Of a stretch of 64,000 bases of DNA, positions 19,801 through 28,334 are shown in pieces. The translations under genes were made by a program, and so were the position numbers. The first letter of the stretch is position 1; the number at the start of each line of letters is the position of its first letter. Under the pieces are notes generated by a model. That model did not search any database and was not told where the DNA came from. It was given only the letters and a program-made list of their open reading frames with translations. The stretch is from Aquiflexum balticum DSM 16537 (GTDB lineage: Bacteria > Bacteroidota > Bacteroidia > Cytophagales > Cyclobacteriaceae), in assembly GCF_900176595.1 (NCBI RefSeq), contig NZ_LT838813.1, forward strand, positions 2,932,001 to 2,996,000, written 5' to 3'.

Positions 19801-21405
19801 AACATTTTTTTCCAATAAGTTTAATTCCATCAGGTATGCAGTGTCCAATTTTACATCCAGACGGATAGAATCCTTACCATCTCTGACATCAAGCACCCCT
19901 TCGGCAGATGCCCTTAAGTTGGGGTCATTGACGACTATTTTACCTCTGAACAAATCCTTTCCATAGGTTGCATCTGTTTGGATATTGGTATAGTTATATC
20001 CATTTACTCCCGCACTTTTGATATTGGCATCTATTTCTAAGAGCGCGGTTTTCAATTGCAGACCTGTGCCATTTACCTGTCCGGTCATGGTCACTTTCTG
20101 AAATCTCTCCCTGTCTTCAAGAATTATTCCAAGGTCAAGATTTTTAGTTTCGAGTCTTCCCCTAAAGGTGGGTTGGCCATCATTGGATTTATAACTCAGT
20201 CTACCGATAACATCTCCTATACCTGTTCTAAAATTGCCATTTGCAGTAAAGAAATGGAGGTATCCGGAAAAATCTGAATCAAATCTGATATCCCTGAATT
20301 TCTGGATTTCTCTCCTTGCCTCTTCGCTGATATATGGAATGAGATCCGCACTGTTCAGTACCGAATTCATCAAAGACATTTCAAAAAAAGTATTGTCAAT
20401 ATCAGGCAATCCCATAATATTGAATTTCCCAAACAAGGCACTACGTTTGCCAAACCTTATCAGCAACTCATCTGAAGCAAGTTCATTGACTGTCCCTTCG
20501 ATGCGACCACTGAGAACAATTCTATCTTCAATTTTCGGGTACTTATCTGCAAAATATCTAAGATCCTGTATATCAAGTACAGATTCATCAAGCTCGGCAA
20601 GAATGGTTACTTCTTCATTGAAATTGGAAAGGGATTCGGTCGAACTATAACTGAATCGCAGGTAATTTTTGATTTCAGTTTTATTGGTTCGAAGAAACAA
20701 ATCGTCAAACTCCATAAATGTGTTGGAATAGGTGAAGTTTGTTTTCAGCTGTTGAAAAACAAGTCCTGAGGTGGATTCATTTCCCCTAAGGTAATTTACT
20801 TTCATGCCTATTTCCGTTCCATCGGAGTAGAAATCATCCACATCTGCCACCAAATCCTTAAACCTGAGATTGTTATAATCAAAACCTTCTGTGACAGGGA
20901 TTGCTTTATAATTGATGATGTCAAGAGAAGTTTTTTTGAAATAAATATTTGTGATGTTAAATTTCCCTGATTTGGAGTCGGGATCTTTTTTTGCGGGAAG
21001 GAGTTTATTGATTCTGCTGAAAAACTCAGATATGTTCAAATAATCTTCATTTTCATGAAAAAGTAAATGAAGCTGACCGTTTTCCATTTTTATTTGGTCA
21101 AGGGCAGGGTTGTCTCTGTCAAAGAGTCCCCCGATGGAAAAGTCTATATACACTTCCTCCAGATCAACCATCAGACTATCGTATTGGTCATAGATTATGA
21201 CATCTGAAAGACTGATGGCATCCCACCATCTTATTTTTACTTTTGAAATGCTGGTCTGAAAACCTGTGTTTTTGGAAATATATCCGGTTATCCCCTTACT
21301 GACCTGAGTTTGGATATAAGGAATTTGAAGAGCGGCGGCAACCAAGAAAATCCCAAACAAAAGGAAAAGGAACAACTTGAAGATCACCCTTAAGGCTTTC
21401 AGCAT
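16819..21405 (-). CDS. tamB: translocation and assembly module protein TamB (DUF490)
   Basis: This very long protein (about 1530 aa) has one N-terminal membrane anchor (ALRVIFKLFLFLLFGIFLVA), a long repetitive beta-rich AsmA/TamB body and the C-terminal DUF490 domain (about the last 400 residues, with RRRWPLKVNMDLKGKILSPT and FNFDFAEFPTEG). TamB-like proteins bridge the periplasm and move phospholipid or help insert outer-membrane proteins. The frame opens at a TTG at 21435, giving ten more residues; I list the ATG at 21405. If the TTG is used, the start lies only 12 bp from the divergent tsaD ATG. Confidence 0.9.
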   Translation of the reverse strand: MLKALRVIFKLFLFLLFGIFLVAAALQIPYIQTQVSKGITGYISKNTGFQTSISKVKIRWWDAISLSDVIIYDQYDSLMVDLEEVYIDFSIGGLFDRDNPALDQIKMENGQLHLLFHENEDYLNISEFFSRINKLLPAKKDPDSKSGKFNITNIYFKKTSLDIINYKAIPVTEGFDYNNLRFKDLVADVDDFYSDGTEIGMKVNYLRGNESTSGLVFQQLKTNFTYSNTFMEFDDLFLRTNKTEIKNYLRFSYSSTESLSNFNEEVTILAELDESVLDIQDLRYFADKYPKIEDRIVLSGRIEGTVNELASDELLIRFGKRSALFGKFNIMGLPDIDNTFFEMSLMNSVLNSADLIPYISEEARREIQKFRDIRFDSDFSGYLHFFTANGNFRTGIGDVIGRLSYKSNDGQPTFRGRLETKNLDLGIILEDRERFQKVTMTGQVNGTGLQLKTALLEIDANIKSAGVNGYNYTNIQTDATYGKDLFRGKIVVNDPNLRASAEGVLDVRDGKDSIRLDVKLDTAYLMELNLLEKNVFISGNIEMDTKGVTLDDIEGIARFRDVKVSYEGRNLFVDNFFFQSLFTDDSRLISFNSDLLVAGISGNFKVDQLLSDVQNLSQEYLAILTNSGEKKSYSRTGELEPYSIDINMNFIDINPIITLLEPRMSISKNILIEGAFYQTSENAVLNFFSSIDTVFYDGNFLFNTNLDFNTSKLNFSDDVLASFYIFSKKQILNSGLTFNNLAIEAIWDESNIDFSYGQDQLETGSYVRIKNEITLYPDHTTIIFEPSELKILDKTWNFAPENNIYISKNSFLFDNIKLFNQDQFISLNGMISPDPQDVLGLEINNVNLDFFNTLSLKEFKGTADGNFGLTGFYETLGVNGQLNIKDLFINNFLIGDIEAATFFQNKLINIELNNIRQGKKVISLNGYLSRDDELALNTKLNEADLSVLEPFLSDYITQMGGTVSGDLIIEGTLKYPVVIGTGKLTGGKLLVNYLNTSYTVDGNIVFDPNEISFRELIVLDVNGNRARMRGGISHDYFSDFILDISSNLENFQALNTSSRDNETFYGTAYVTGTLNIFGAANNLDITARATSQPNTRIYIPLGTSSVQAQEDYINIIDIRDTLQVKVLQETVEKLAIRNLRMNFTFDITPDAYTEIQIDPRTGENIQGRGRGVLAMNIDTQGNFSMLGNYEITEAKYNFSLYNIIRREFIVQPGGRISWYGDPYEGEMDIRAYYQESVSLQNLQSNQSAGIEDPQMRRRWPLKVNMDLKGKILSPTITFNFDFAEFPTEGNIQTYISAFQNRIANDEQEKNRQVFSVIMMRSFSPEGQFSGVSSIATSNLSQLLSSQLNSFIAQVDQNLEVDIDLANLDQNTLETFQLRVAYTFLDGRLRVSRDGGFTDLQGNADLNSIAGDWQAEYLFTDDGRYRMRIYNRNNFNTFTSLSLARNVATYGVSVSQNLAFNSFSELWDKIRNKENEKLRINDTDDFLRYEFEEKEDWKPIPLDNLDKRVSPLDYQMDPPTKNLRKEDED

Positions 21406-21447
21406 TTTTTCCGTAACTTTCGGGTTCTTTTTCAAGGAATAAGTGAA

Positions 21448-22452
21448 ATGAAGATAAATATTCTGGCCATTGAATCATCCTGTGATGAAACCTCGGCAGC
21501 GGTAATTTCTGATGGCAAAATACTTAATAATATCATCGCCACGCAATCTGTACACGAAAAATATGGCGGCGTAGTTCCTGAACTTGCATCGCGCGCGCAT
21601 CAGTTGCATTTGATTCCTGTTATCCATGAGGCTATACAGTCCTCCGGTATTGATAAAAGCCAATTATCAGCTGTTGCATTTACCAAAGGACCGGGATTGA
21701 TGGGATCTTTGTTGGTGGGTGTTTCTTTTGCAAAGTCATTTGCCTATGCTTTGGGCATTCCCTTGATTGAGATCAACCATATGCAGGCGCATATTCTGGC
21801 GCATTTTATTGACGATCCAAAACCTAAATTTCCATTTATATGTCTTACCGTAAGCGGCGGACATACCCAACTGGTTTTGGTGGAAGATTATCTGACCATG
21901 AAGGTTATCGGGGAGACCATGGACGATGCTGTGGGCGAAGCATTTGATAAAAGCGCCAAATTATTGGGACTTCCCTATCCCGGTGGACCATTGATCGATA
22001 AATATGCAAAGGAAGGAAATCCCAAAGCATTTGCATTTCCTGTTTCCGATATGCCTGGACTGAATTTTTCTTTCAGTGGTATAAAAACCGCGGTCCTTTA
22101 TTTCCTTAGGGATAGACTTAAAGAAGATCCTGAATTTATAACTAAGAATCTAAACGATATTTGTGCGTCTGTGCAATATACCCTGATCAAGATGTTGATG
22201 CAAAAATTGAAAAGGGCTGCAAAAGAATATCAAATCAACGAAATTGCCATTGCCGGAGGTGTTTCGGCCAATTTCGGTTTGAGAAATGAACTCCAATTGG
22301 TCGCTGATATTGAGAGATGGAACATATACATTCCAAAATTTGAATACTGTACGGATAATGCAGCTATGATTGCGATGGCCGCACATTTCAAATATCTGAA
22401 CAAAGAATTTTCAGGATTGGATGTAGTACCGGAGGCAAGAATGAAGTTGTGA
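21448..22452 (+). CDS. tsaD: tRNA N6-adenosine threonylcarbamoyltransferase TsaD
   Basis: A 334-residue member of the Kae1/TsaD family, with N-terminal AIESSCDETSAAVI, the metal-binding HMQAHILAHF, the SGGHTQLV phosphate loop, GEAFDKSAKLLGLPYPGGP and the C-terminal GGVSANFGLR. It transfers the threonylcarbamoyl group to A37 of ANN-decoding tRNAs with TsaB and TsaE, which are not in the window. Its start is head to head with tamB, so the promoters must overlap the opposite gene's leader or coding start. Confidence 0.97.
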   Translation: MKINILAIESSCDETSAAVISDGKILNNIIATQSVHEKYGGVVPELASRAHQLHLIPVIHEAIQSSGIDKSQLSAVAFTKGPGLMGSLLVGVSFAKSFAYALGIPLIEINHMQAHILAHFIDDPKPKFPFICLTVSGGHTQLVLVEDYLTMKVIGETMDDAVGEAFDKSAKLLGLPYPGGPLIDKYAKEGNPKAFAFPVSDMPGLNFSFSGIKTAVLYFLRDRLKEDPEFITKNLNDICASVQYTLIKMLMQKLKRAAKEYQINEIAIAGGVSANFGLRNELQLVADIERWNIYIPKFEYCTDNAAMIAMAAHFKYLNKEFSGLDVVPEARMKL

Positions 22453-22544
22453 GAAATGGGTTTGAAGGTGGGACTTGGAGGATAAATAGGGTTTGGGGAA
22501 TTAGGTTTGAAGGAGTAAAATCTTAAAAAAGCATTAAAGAAATC

Positions 22545-23012
22545 ATGGCAATAAAAAAAAATAAATTTGATAAGATCATCAATATCCGGAACAAAAAGGC
22601 TAGCCATGAATTTGAGTTTGTGGATACTTTTGTAGCCGGATTGATGCTTACGGGAACTGAAATCAAATCTATCCGTGAAGGGAAAGTTTCCCTTACAGAA
22701 GCTTACTGTTACTTCAGAAGAGGGGAGTTATTTATCAAACAGATGCATATTGCTCCCTATTCTATGGCTGCCAGTTACAACCATGATGCTGTCAGGGAAA
22801 GAAAGCTCTTGCTAAACAAAAAAGAACTCGATAAATTGGAAACCAAGTTTTCAGAAAAAGGACTTTCCATTATTCCGGTCCGAATCTTCATTAATGATAA
22901 AGGTTTGGCAAAAATTGAGATAGCATTGGCGAAGGGTAAAAAATTGCATGATAAAAGACAGGATATCAAAGAGAAAGATGTGAAAAGAGAACTTGACAGG
23001 ATGAAATTCTGA
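22545..23012 (+). CDS. smpB: SsrA-binding protein SmpB
   Basis: The 155-residue protein has the full SmpB pattern: IRNKKASHEFEFVDTFVAGLMLTGTEIKSIREGKVSL, then ELFIKQMHIAPY, and the basic C-terminal tail KLHDKRQDIKEKDVKRELDR. It binds tmRNA and delivers it to stalled ribosomes. I saw no tmRNA gene nearby. It is followed after 53 bp by an HNH endonuclease gene in the same direction, a pairing I regard as usual for Bacteroidota. Confidence 0.97.
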   Translation: MAIKKNKFDKIINIRNKKASHEFEFVDTFVAGLMLTGTEIKSIREGKVSLTEAYCYFRRGELFIKQMHIAPYSMAASYNHDAVRERKLLLNKKELDKLETKFSEKGLSIIPVRIFINDKGLAKIEIALAKGKKLHDKRQDIKEKDVKRELDRMKF

Positions 23013-23065
23013 AACAATAATTTTGAACAGCAGGTTTTCTGTTCGGAGAGTTTAATGAATGAATT

Positions 23066-23575
23066 ATGGATAAACGTGTTTTGGTATTGAATTTGGACCA
23101 TAGCCCGGTAGCAGTAGTTACTGTCCAAAAGGCGCTCGTTTTGACTTTTATGGATAAAGTTAGCTGTCTTAGTTTTTATGAAAAACTTACTATCAGGACA
23201 GTTGACAAAAGTTTCAGATATCCTGCAGTAATCCGTCTCAATAATTACAAAAATATTCCCTACAAAGGGGTGCTGCTCAACAGGGCCAATTTATTTAAAA
23301 GAGATAAGAATCAGTGTCAGTATTGTGGTTCAAGCAAACATCTTACTATAGATCACGTCATTCCACGCTCCAAAGGAGGAAAAACCAATTGGAACAATTT
23401 GATCACTGCCTGTCACCGTTGTAATGTCGTTAAAGGAGACAAAACCCCCGAACAAGTTGGGATGAGGCTGAATTCAGAACCCTTTAGGCCAACATTGGGT
23501 TTTTTTCTGGCAGGTTATGCCGAACTTCATGCGGAAGAGTGGATGCCATTTTTGGAAGCAAGAACAGTATACTAA
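23066..23575 (+). CDS. HNH endonuclease family protein
   Basis: At 169 aa it has an N-terminal ~70-residue domain (RVLVLNLDHSPVAVVTVQKA) and a zinc-dependent HNH module: CQYCG, LTIDHVIPRSKGG, NWNNLITACHRCNVVKGDKTP. Both zinc CxxC pairs, the catalytic His of DHV and the Asn are present, so the nuclease fold should be active. Proteins of this form are conserved single-copy genes in many Bacteroidota rather than obvious defence enzymes; their DNA substrate is not known to me. It follows smpB in probable operon. Confidence 0.88.
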   Translation: MDKRVLVLNLDHSPVAVVTVQKALVLTFMDKVSCLSFYEKLTIRTVDKSFRYPAVIRLNNYKNIPYKGVLLNRANLFKRDKNQCQYCGSSKHLTIDHVIPRSKGGKTNWNNLITACHRCNVVKGDKTPEQVGMRLNSEPFRPTLGFFLAGYAELHAEEWMPFLEARTVY

Positions 23576-23669
23576 AAACCTTACACCTGATTTCCTGATT
23601 TTTTCAAATGCCCTCCCGATACTTTTGGGAATGGTTATTGTATTTACAACTTTATTGTTCCAATTATAA

Positions 23670-26189
23670 ATGCAGGTAAACCAAGGGAAAATGGGAAATA
23701 AAGTCATTATTGGATTTATTCTGACAGCTTTTCTGGTAATTGGAGTCAGTCTGATTACTTACTTCAGCATCCGGAACCTATTGGATACTGTAGAAAGCCT
23801 TTCTAAACCCAACGAAAAACTACGTCAACTCAATGGTCTGATGGCTGATGTCTATCTCTTGGATATGTCCAAAACCGAAAGAACTTCAGATAAAGATTCT
23901 GTTTTGGAAGAAACTTTGAGAAGCGTGGAAAAGAGGCTTGAATGGTTAAAATTAAATTCATCCGATTCATCTGAAATAGAGAGTTTTGAAAATACCAGTC
24001 TAAATATCAGTGAATTGATGGTAGTATTTGCAGGACTTGAAGAGACGAGATATAATGTTGTCAACAGAAATTTCAGTGAAGAAGCTTTAAAAAACATAGA
24101 AAGGAAAATAAAAAGGCAGCAGGAGCTCAGTGAGATGAAGTTTCTGGGAAAAGTCAGAAATAAGGATCTATTTCCTGTTATTCCTTCTGAAATTCAACTT
24201 GAAAATGTACCCTCAGCGAATGGAGAAAACAGATTTTTTCCCAGAAAACAGGGGGAAATAGAGCGCTTTTTGTTGGAGATAGAAAGGGATTTTGATGAAA
24301 TGAAAAACTTGGATTCCGTTTCTGAAACACTTAATTCTGAGTCGGCATTACTGGATCTCCGTAATTTAGTAGCCCATATGTCTAAAGATGAACAAAAAAT
24401 GCAGGAGAATTTTGTTCAACTTGAAAGTCGGCTTTTGAATAAGAACAAAGAAGTTTTTGCTCAGATACAGGAGCTGATTTCAAATATGCAACGCGACCTG
24501 TTGATAGATTACAAAAATCAAAATCAGTCCGCTTATGATCTTACCTATACAGTTTCTATAATTTTGGCTCTTCTGGTCTTTTTTGGACTTATGGGTTCAC
24601 TGGGTTTTGTTTACAGTATTTTGAATGAGGTCAAAAAGGCGGATACCTATAGGAAAAAACTGCTGGAAGCAAAAAGGCATTCCGATAACCTTGCAAAAGC
24701 CAAGCAGGACTTTTTGTCCAATATGAGTCATGAAATCAGGAATCCACTCCATGCTATTCAAGGTTTTCAAAAGGAACTCGCAAGATCTGAGATTTCCGCT
24801 GAGCAAAAAGAGTATGTTGAAATGATAGCTTTTGCATCGGATACCTTGGTAGAGATTGTCAATGATATTCTTGATTTCTCGAAATTGGAGGCCGGGAAAA
24901 TAAAAATTGAAAATAAACCTTTTGATCCTTCCAGACTTTTTTCTTCAATAAAAAACATTTTTGCTGTACAAGCTGAAAAGAAGAAGCTTTATTTTAAGTG
25001 GGATTTAGATTTTCCTGAAAGAAAATGGATGGTGGGAGATCAGCTAAGGATCAATCAGATTTTAAGTAATGTTTTGAGCAATGCACTGAAGTTTACCCAA
25101 GAAGGCGGCATAAAAGTGAATATTGGTTTAGTGAATCCACAAATTCTCCAAATAATTGTGAAAGATTCAGGAACAGGAATGACTCAGGAAGTCCGCGACA
25201 ATATTTTTCAGAAATTCACACAAGGTGATACTTCCATAACCAGGAAATTTGGTGGAACAGGATTGGGCCTTTCCATTACCAAAAAATTACTTGATTTGCT
25301 GGGGGGCAATATCAGGGTGGAGAGTGCATTGGAATCGGGAACTTCCATTTTTATCGAAATTCCGCTGGAATTGACCGATGCAGTACAAGCGTCTCAAGGA
25401 AATCAATTTGATAATGCTTATCCCCTCAAAGGCCTAAAAATACTATTGATTGAGGACGATCCAATAGGACTTAAGTTGGTCAAATTGCTTTTAGAAACAA
25501 ATGGAGCGGTTGTTGATGCATACGAAGGAGGACTTGTGTTCAAAAATCAATTTCGATCAAATGATTTTGATTTGGCGATTGTTGACATTCAAATGCCGGA
25601 AGTAAGTGGATTGGAAGTTCTGGAGATTTTGCGTGCTGATAAAAATGGGAAGTCATTTCCTGTCATCGCCATAACGGCCAATGTTTTTGCTGAGGAAAAA
25701 AATCAAATTTCTAACCTTGGATTCGACGGTTTATTGTTGAAACCTTTTGATGGAGCTCAAATTATTTCCAAAATCAAAGAATTAATTGGAGTCCAAAATT
25801 TTAATCCCAAATTTGATTTTCACCATGATGATTCAAGAAATGGCCCGGCTTTGTATGATTTAAGAAGTCTTCAAAGTTTCTGCATGGGTGATGAAGAAAT
25901 GCTGGCAACAGTGCTTCAGGAAATCATTCAATTGTCTCATGCGGATCTATCAGAAATCAGGTTGTGTTTACCATCCGGGAATTTTCAAAGGATCAAAGAA
26001 ATCACTCATCAACTTTCCAGTCGGTTGGGACAGATCAATCTATTGGTGGTTACCCAAATCAAGGATATTGAGGTGGCCATAAAAGAGAACAAACTTTTTG
26101 AACTGGAAAAAGAAATTATTACCATGATCAAAAAAACAGAATTTATTTTGGAGAAAATAATAATGGATACACAGGCTGCAGTTCATTAA
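23670..26189 (+). CDS. hybrid sensor histidine kinase with receiver and HPt domains
   Basis: The domain order in 839 residues is a membrane helix (about 9-31), a long helical extracytoplasmic sensor region (35-285), a second helix (about 291-316), HisKA with His354 in NMSHEIRNPLHAI, HATPase_c with N-, G1- and G2-boxes (NALKFT, DSGTGM, GGTGLGLSI), a receiver with phospho-acceptor Asp639 in VDIQMPE, and a C-terminal HPt-like domain with His780 in ITHQLSSRL. It thus contains a complete His-Asp-His relay. The next gene, converging with only 3 bp between stops, encodes an NtrC-type regulator and is the obvious output partner, though not cotranscribed. Confidence 0.92.
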   Translation: MQVNQGKMGNKVIIGFILTAFLVIGVSLITYFSIRNLLDTVESLSKPNEKLRQLNGLMADVYLLDMSKTERTSDKDSVLEETLRSVEKRLEWLKLNSSDSSEIESFENTSLNISELMVVFAGLEETRYNVVNRNFSEEALKNIERKIKRQQELSEMKFLGKVRNKDLFPVIPSEIQLENVPSANGENRFFPRKQGEIERFLLEIERDFDEMKNLDSVSETLNSESALLDLRNLVAHMSKDEQKMQENFVQLESRLLNKNKEVFAQIQELISNMQRDLLIDYKNQNQSAYDLTYTVSIILALLVFFGLMGSLGFVYSILNEVKKADTYRKKLLEAKRHSDNLAKAKQDFLSNMSHEIRNPLHAIQGFQKELARSEISAEQKEYVEMIAFASDTLVEIVNDILDFSKLEAGKIKIENKPFDPSRLFSSIKNIFAVQAEKKKLYFKWDLDFPERKWMVGDQLRINQILSNVLSNALKFTQEGGIKVNIGLVNPQILQIIVKDSGTGMTQEVRDNIFQKFTQGDTSITRKFGGTGLGLSITKKLLDLLGGNIRVESALESGTSIFIEIPLELTDAVQASQGNQFDNAYPLKGLKILLIEDDPIGLKLVKLLLETNGAVVDAYEGGLVFKNQFRSNDFDLAIVDIQMPEVSGLEVLEILRADKNGKSFPVIAITANVFAEEKNQISNLGFDGLLLKPFDGAQIISKIKELIGVQNFNPKFDFHHDDSRNGPALYDLRSLQSFCMGDEEMLATVLQEIIQLSHADLSEIRLCLPSGNFQRIKEITHQLSSRLGQINLLVVTQIKDIEVAIKENKLFELEKEIITMIKKTEFILEKIIMDTQAAVH

Positions 26190-26192
26190 GGT

Positions 26193-27539
26193 TTACGAAA
26201 TACCATATTTCTCCATTTTACTGTATAGTGTTTTTCTGTCCATCCCCAGTATTTTGGAGGCTTTTGATTTATTGTAATTGACTTCCTCCAGCGTCCTGAT
26301 AATCAAATCTCTTTCATGTTGCATCAGTGATTTTTTAAAATTTCCTTCAGGATTATTGGTAGGGGTTTCGATTTTCTGTGAAAAAATTTCCTCAGGGAGC
26401 ACATCTTTACCTATCCAATCCGATTGGGTAAGTAAAACAGCCCTACGGATAATATTTTTCAGTTCGCGGAGATTTCCAGGCCAAGAATAAGTAAGGAAAA
26501 TTTTCTCTACCTCGGGTTTGAATCCTTGGACTGCTTTGCCAAGCTTCAGATTGCTTTTGGTCAGGAAATGATGAGCAAAGTGGAGTAAATCACTGCCTCT
26601 TTCTCTCAAAGGCAATGCTGTAATCGAAAATTCATTCAATCTATGGTACAGGTCCTCCCTGAAATTCCCTTCTTTTACTTGGTTGATCAGGTCGTCATTG
26701 GTTGCTGCAAGTATCCGTACGTCTATTGGTATTTCCTGATTACTCCCGATTTTCCGGATGGTTCTTTCCTGTATTGCTCTCAACAATTTGATCTGTACTT
26801 CATAACTCAGGTTGCCCACTTCATCCAGAAAGATTGTCCCGCCTTTCGCCATTTCAAAATGCCCGGATTTTGTTTCTACTGCACCCGTGAAAGCACCTTT
26901 GATATGTCCGAACAGTTCACTGCCGGCCAAATCTTTTGATAAAGCCCCACAGTCCACTGCTACAAAAGGTCCTGACTTCCTTTTTGAGAGATTATGGATT
27001 CTTTTTGAAATATACTCTTTACCTGTCCCGGTCTCTCCCAAAACGATAACGCTCAACTCGGTAGGCGATACCAGTTTAATATATTCCTCCAGTTTCACTG
27101 AAGGTTCACTTTTTCCTGTAATGTAATCCTCATCAGCAAAAGGTGTTTCAGATTTTTGGGAATTCGTATTTGGACTTATCGGGGCAGAGAAGGTTTCTTT
27201 TACGGTTAAAAGCAGTTCATCAGGATTGATGGGTTTGGTGATATACTCCACTGCGCCCATTTTCATGGCTTTTACGGCGGTTCTTATATCAGAATAATTG
27301 GTGATTAAGATCACCGGTATAGGGATTGGCAGACTCATGGCATAGCTGAGTATATTCAATCCGGTACCATCCGGAAGTCTGAAATCCGTAATGATCAATT
27401 CTGTACTATGGGATTTTAAAAGAGTGATGGCTTCCGAAACCTTAGCTGAGGTAGATACTTCAAATCCATTCTTTTCCAGAAAATTTTTGATTATTCTGGA
27501 ATAGCTGACATCATCTTCAATCAATAAAATCTTACCCAT
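26193..27539 (-). CDS. NtrC-family sigma-54-dependent response regulator
   Basis: Its 448 residues contain a receiver (Asp52 in ITDFRLPDGTG), an AAA+ domain with Walker A GETGTGKE (about 168-175), the sigma-54 contact loop GAFTGA (215-220), Walker B GGTIFLDEVG, and a Fis-type HTH at the C-terminus (EVNYNKSKASKILGMDRKTLYSKMEKYG). All motifs needed to drive sigma-54 open-complex formation are intact. It is convergent with the hybrid kinase and lies just downstream of a small secreted protein whose upstream region has a sigma-54 promoter, making that gene a likely target. Confidence 0.95.
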   Translation of the reverse strand: MGKILLIEDDVSYSRIIKNFLEKNGFEVSTSAKVSEAITLLKSHSTELIITDFRLPDGTGLNILSYAMSLPIPIPVILITNYSDIRTAVKAMKMGAVEYITKPINPDELLLTVKETFSAPISPNTNSQKSETPFADEDYITGKSEPSVKLEEYIKLVSPTELSVIVLGETGTGKEYISKRIHNLSKRKSGPFVAVDCGALSKDLAGSELFGHIKGAFTGAVETKSGHFEMAKGGTIFLDEVGNLSYEVQIKLLRAIQERTIRKIGSNQEIPIDVRILAATNDDLINQVKEGNFREDLYHRLNEFSITALPLRERGSDLLHFAHHFLTKSNLKLGKAVQGFKPEVEKIFLTYSWPGNLRELKNIIRRAVLLTQSDWIGKDVLPEEIFSQKIETPTNNPEGNFKKSLMQHERDLIIRTLEEVNYNKSKASKILGMDRKTLYSKMEKYGIS

Positions 27540-27565
27540 GCCTCCACAAAAATTTTGACTAAAGT

Positions 27566-27603
27566 AAAAAAAAATAAAGCACAGGAAAAGATTCCTGTGC
27601 TTT
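27566..27603 (-). terminator. Rho-independent terminator
   Basis: Read on the minus strand, AAAGCACAGGAA pairs perfectly with TTCCTGTGCTTT around a 4-base loop and is followed by ATTTTTTTTT. It ends the transcript of the small secreted protein and insulates the NtrC-type gene downstream. Confidence 0.9.
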
Positions 27604-27626
27604 AATGTAATTACTAGGGCCTGATA

Positions 27627-27950
27627 TTAAGCCTGTGCATCCTCGATTATTTTTCCTTCAGCATCATATTTTCTTACGAAATCTTCACCACCCATGTCAA
27701 AAATGACTTTGTAATGAACTTTGCCTTCTTCTTCGATTTGCCAAGCTTCTTTGATGGTAAGAACTGCAGCAGTTACATCATTGGCAATACCATTTTTCAA
27801 AACCTCTGGAAGGTTTTCAAGATCCAATTTTGTTTTTTCTTCTGCAACTATCTCTGTAGCGGAAAGTTGAATTTCAGAACTGTTTGCAACGAATGGCGAG
27901 AAAGCCAAAGCACAAGCAAACATTGCGGGAATCATGATTTTAGTTTTCAT
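27627..27950 (-). CDS. small secreted PepSY-like protein
   Basis: This 107-residue protein has a cleavable signal peptide (MKTKIMIPAMFACALAFSPFVANS). The mature part, with IANDVTAAVLTIKEAWQIEEEGKVHYKVIFDMGGEDFVRKYDAEGKI, resembles a single PepSY/BLIP-like alpha-beta unit that typically binds or inhibits a partner in the periplasm. The assignment rests on pattern only. The gene is monocistronic, bounded by a strong terminator and preceded by a sigma-54-type promoter with two tandem upstream boxes, so it is probably controlled by the adjacent NtrC-type regulator. Confidence 0.75.
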   Translation of the reverse strand: MKTKIMIPAMFACALAFSPFVANSSEIQLSATEIVAEEKTKLDLENLPEVLKNGIANDVTAAVLTIKEAWQIEEEGKVHYKVIFDMGGEDFVRKYDAEGKIIEDAQA

Positions 27951-28063
27951 TTTTTTAATTGGTTTAGTTTAAAATAATTGGTTTACTGGTTTTTGACAAT
28001 TGGCCCCATTTCAGATTGATGAAAAACAGGTTGAAAATTGTCATATCCTTGTTTTCCTTTTGG

Positions 28064-28078
28064 GCACAAGGTATGCCA
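28064..28078 (-). promoter_or_regulatory. sigma-54 (-24/-12) promoter for the small secreted protein
   Basis: The minus strand reads TGGCATACCTTGTGC, matching TGGCAC-N5-TTGC with correct GG-N10-GC spacing (two mismatches outside the GG and GC). It lies about 115 bp upstream of the ATG at 27950. The site is nearly symmetric, so a weaker match also reads on the plus strand, 260 bp from purF. Confidence 0.65.
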
Positions 28079-28129
28079 AACCCCAAATCTTGGTTTAAGC
28101 CCTTTTATAAGGCCTTTTACTCAAAAATC

Positions 28130-28168
28130 AATTGGGTAAAAAAGTCCCCAATTGGGTAAAAAATCCCC
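28130..28168. promoter_or_regulatory. tandem upstream activator boxes (putative NtrC-type sites)
   Basis: AATTGGGTAAAAAAGTCCCC is immediately repeated as AATTGGGTAAAAAATCCCC, and the junction creates the palindrome CCCAATTGGG. The pair sits 52-104 bp upstream of the -24 element on the minus strand, the normal enhancer position for sigma-54 activators. The rest of 27951-28334 is AT-rich leader. Confidence 0.5.
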
Positions 28169-28296
28169 ATATTTCCACAACTTCTAAAAGTTATCATGAT
28201 AAGAAATGGATTAAATTTTTTTGAAATTTGACAATCGGTGGGAAAAGAATTCAGAAAGAGAACTTTTTTTGGTTCTGCATACTTCTAAAAAAGAGC

Positions 28297-28304
28297 TAAC
28301 TTTG
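28297..28304 (+). promoter_or_regulatory. Bacteroidota -7 element for the PurF-like gene
   Basis: TAACTTTG is a perfect TAnnTTTG match 30 bp before the ATG. No clear -33 TTG lies at the standard distance, so only the -7 element is claimed. Confidence 0.5.
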
Positions 28305-28334
28305 TGAGCTTAATGAAACTTCTCTACAAACCCG

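Noticed and set aside
28130-28168. Tandem repeat as a CRISPR array
   Set aside because: There are only two units of 19-20 bp with no spacer and no cas genes; placement fits activator sites.
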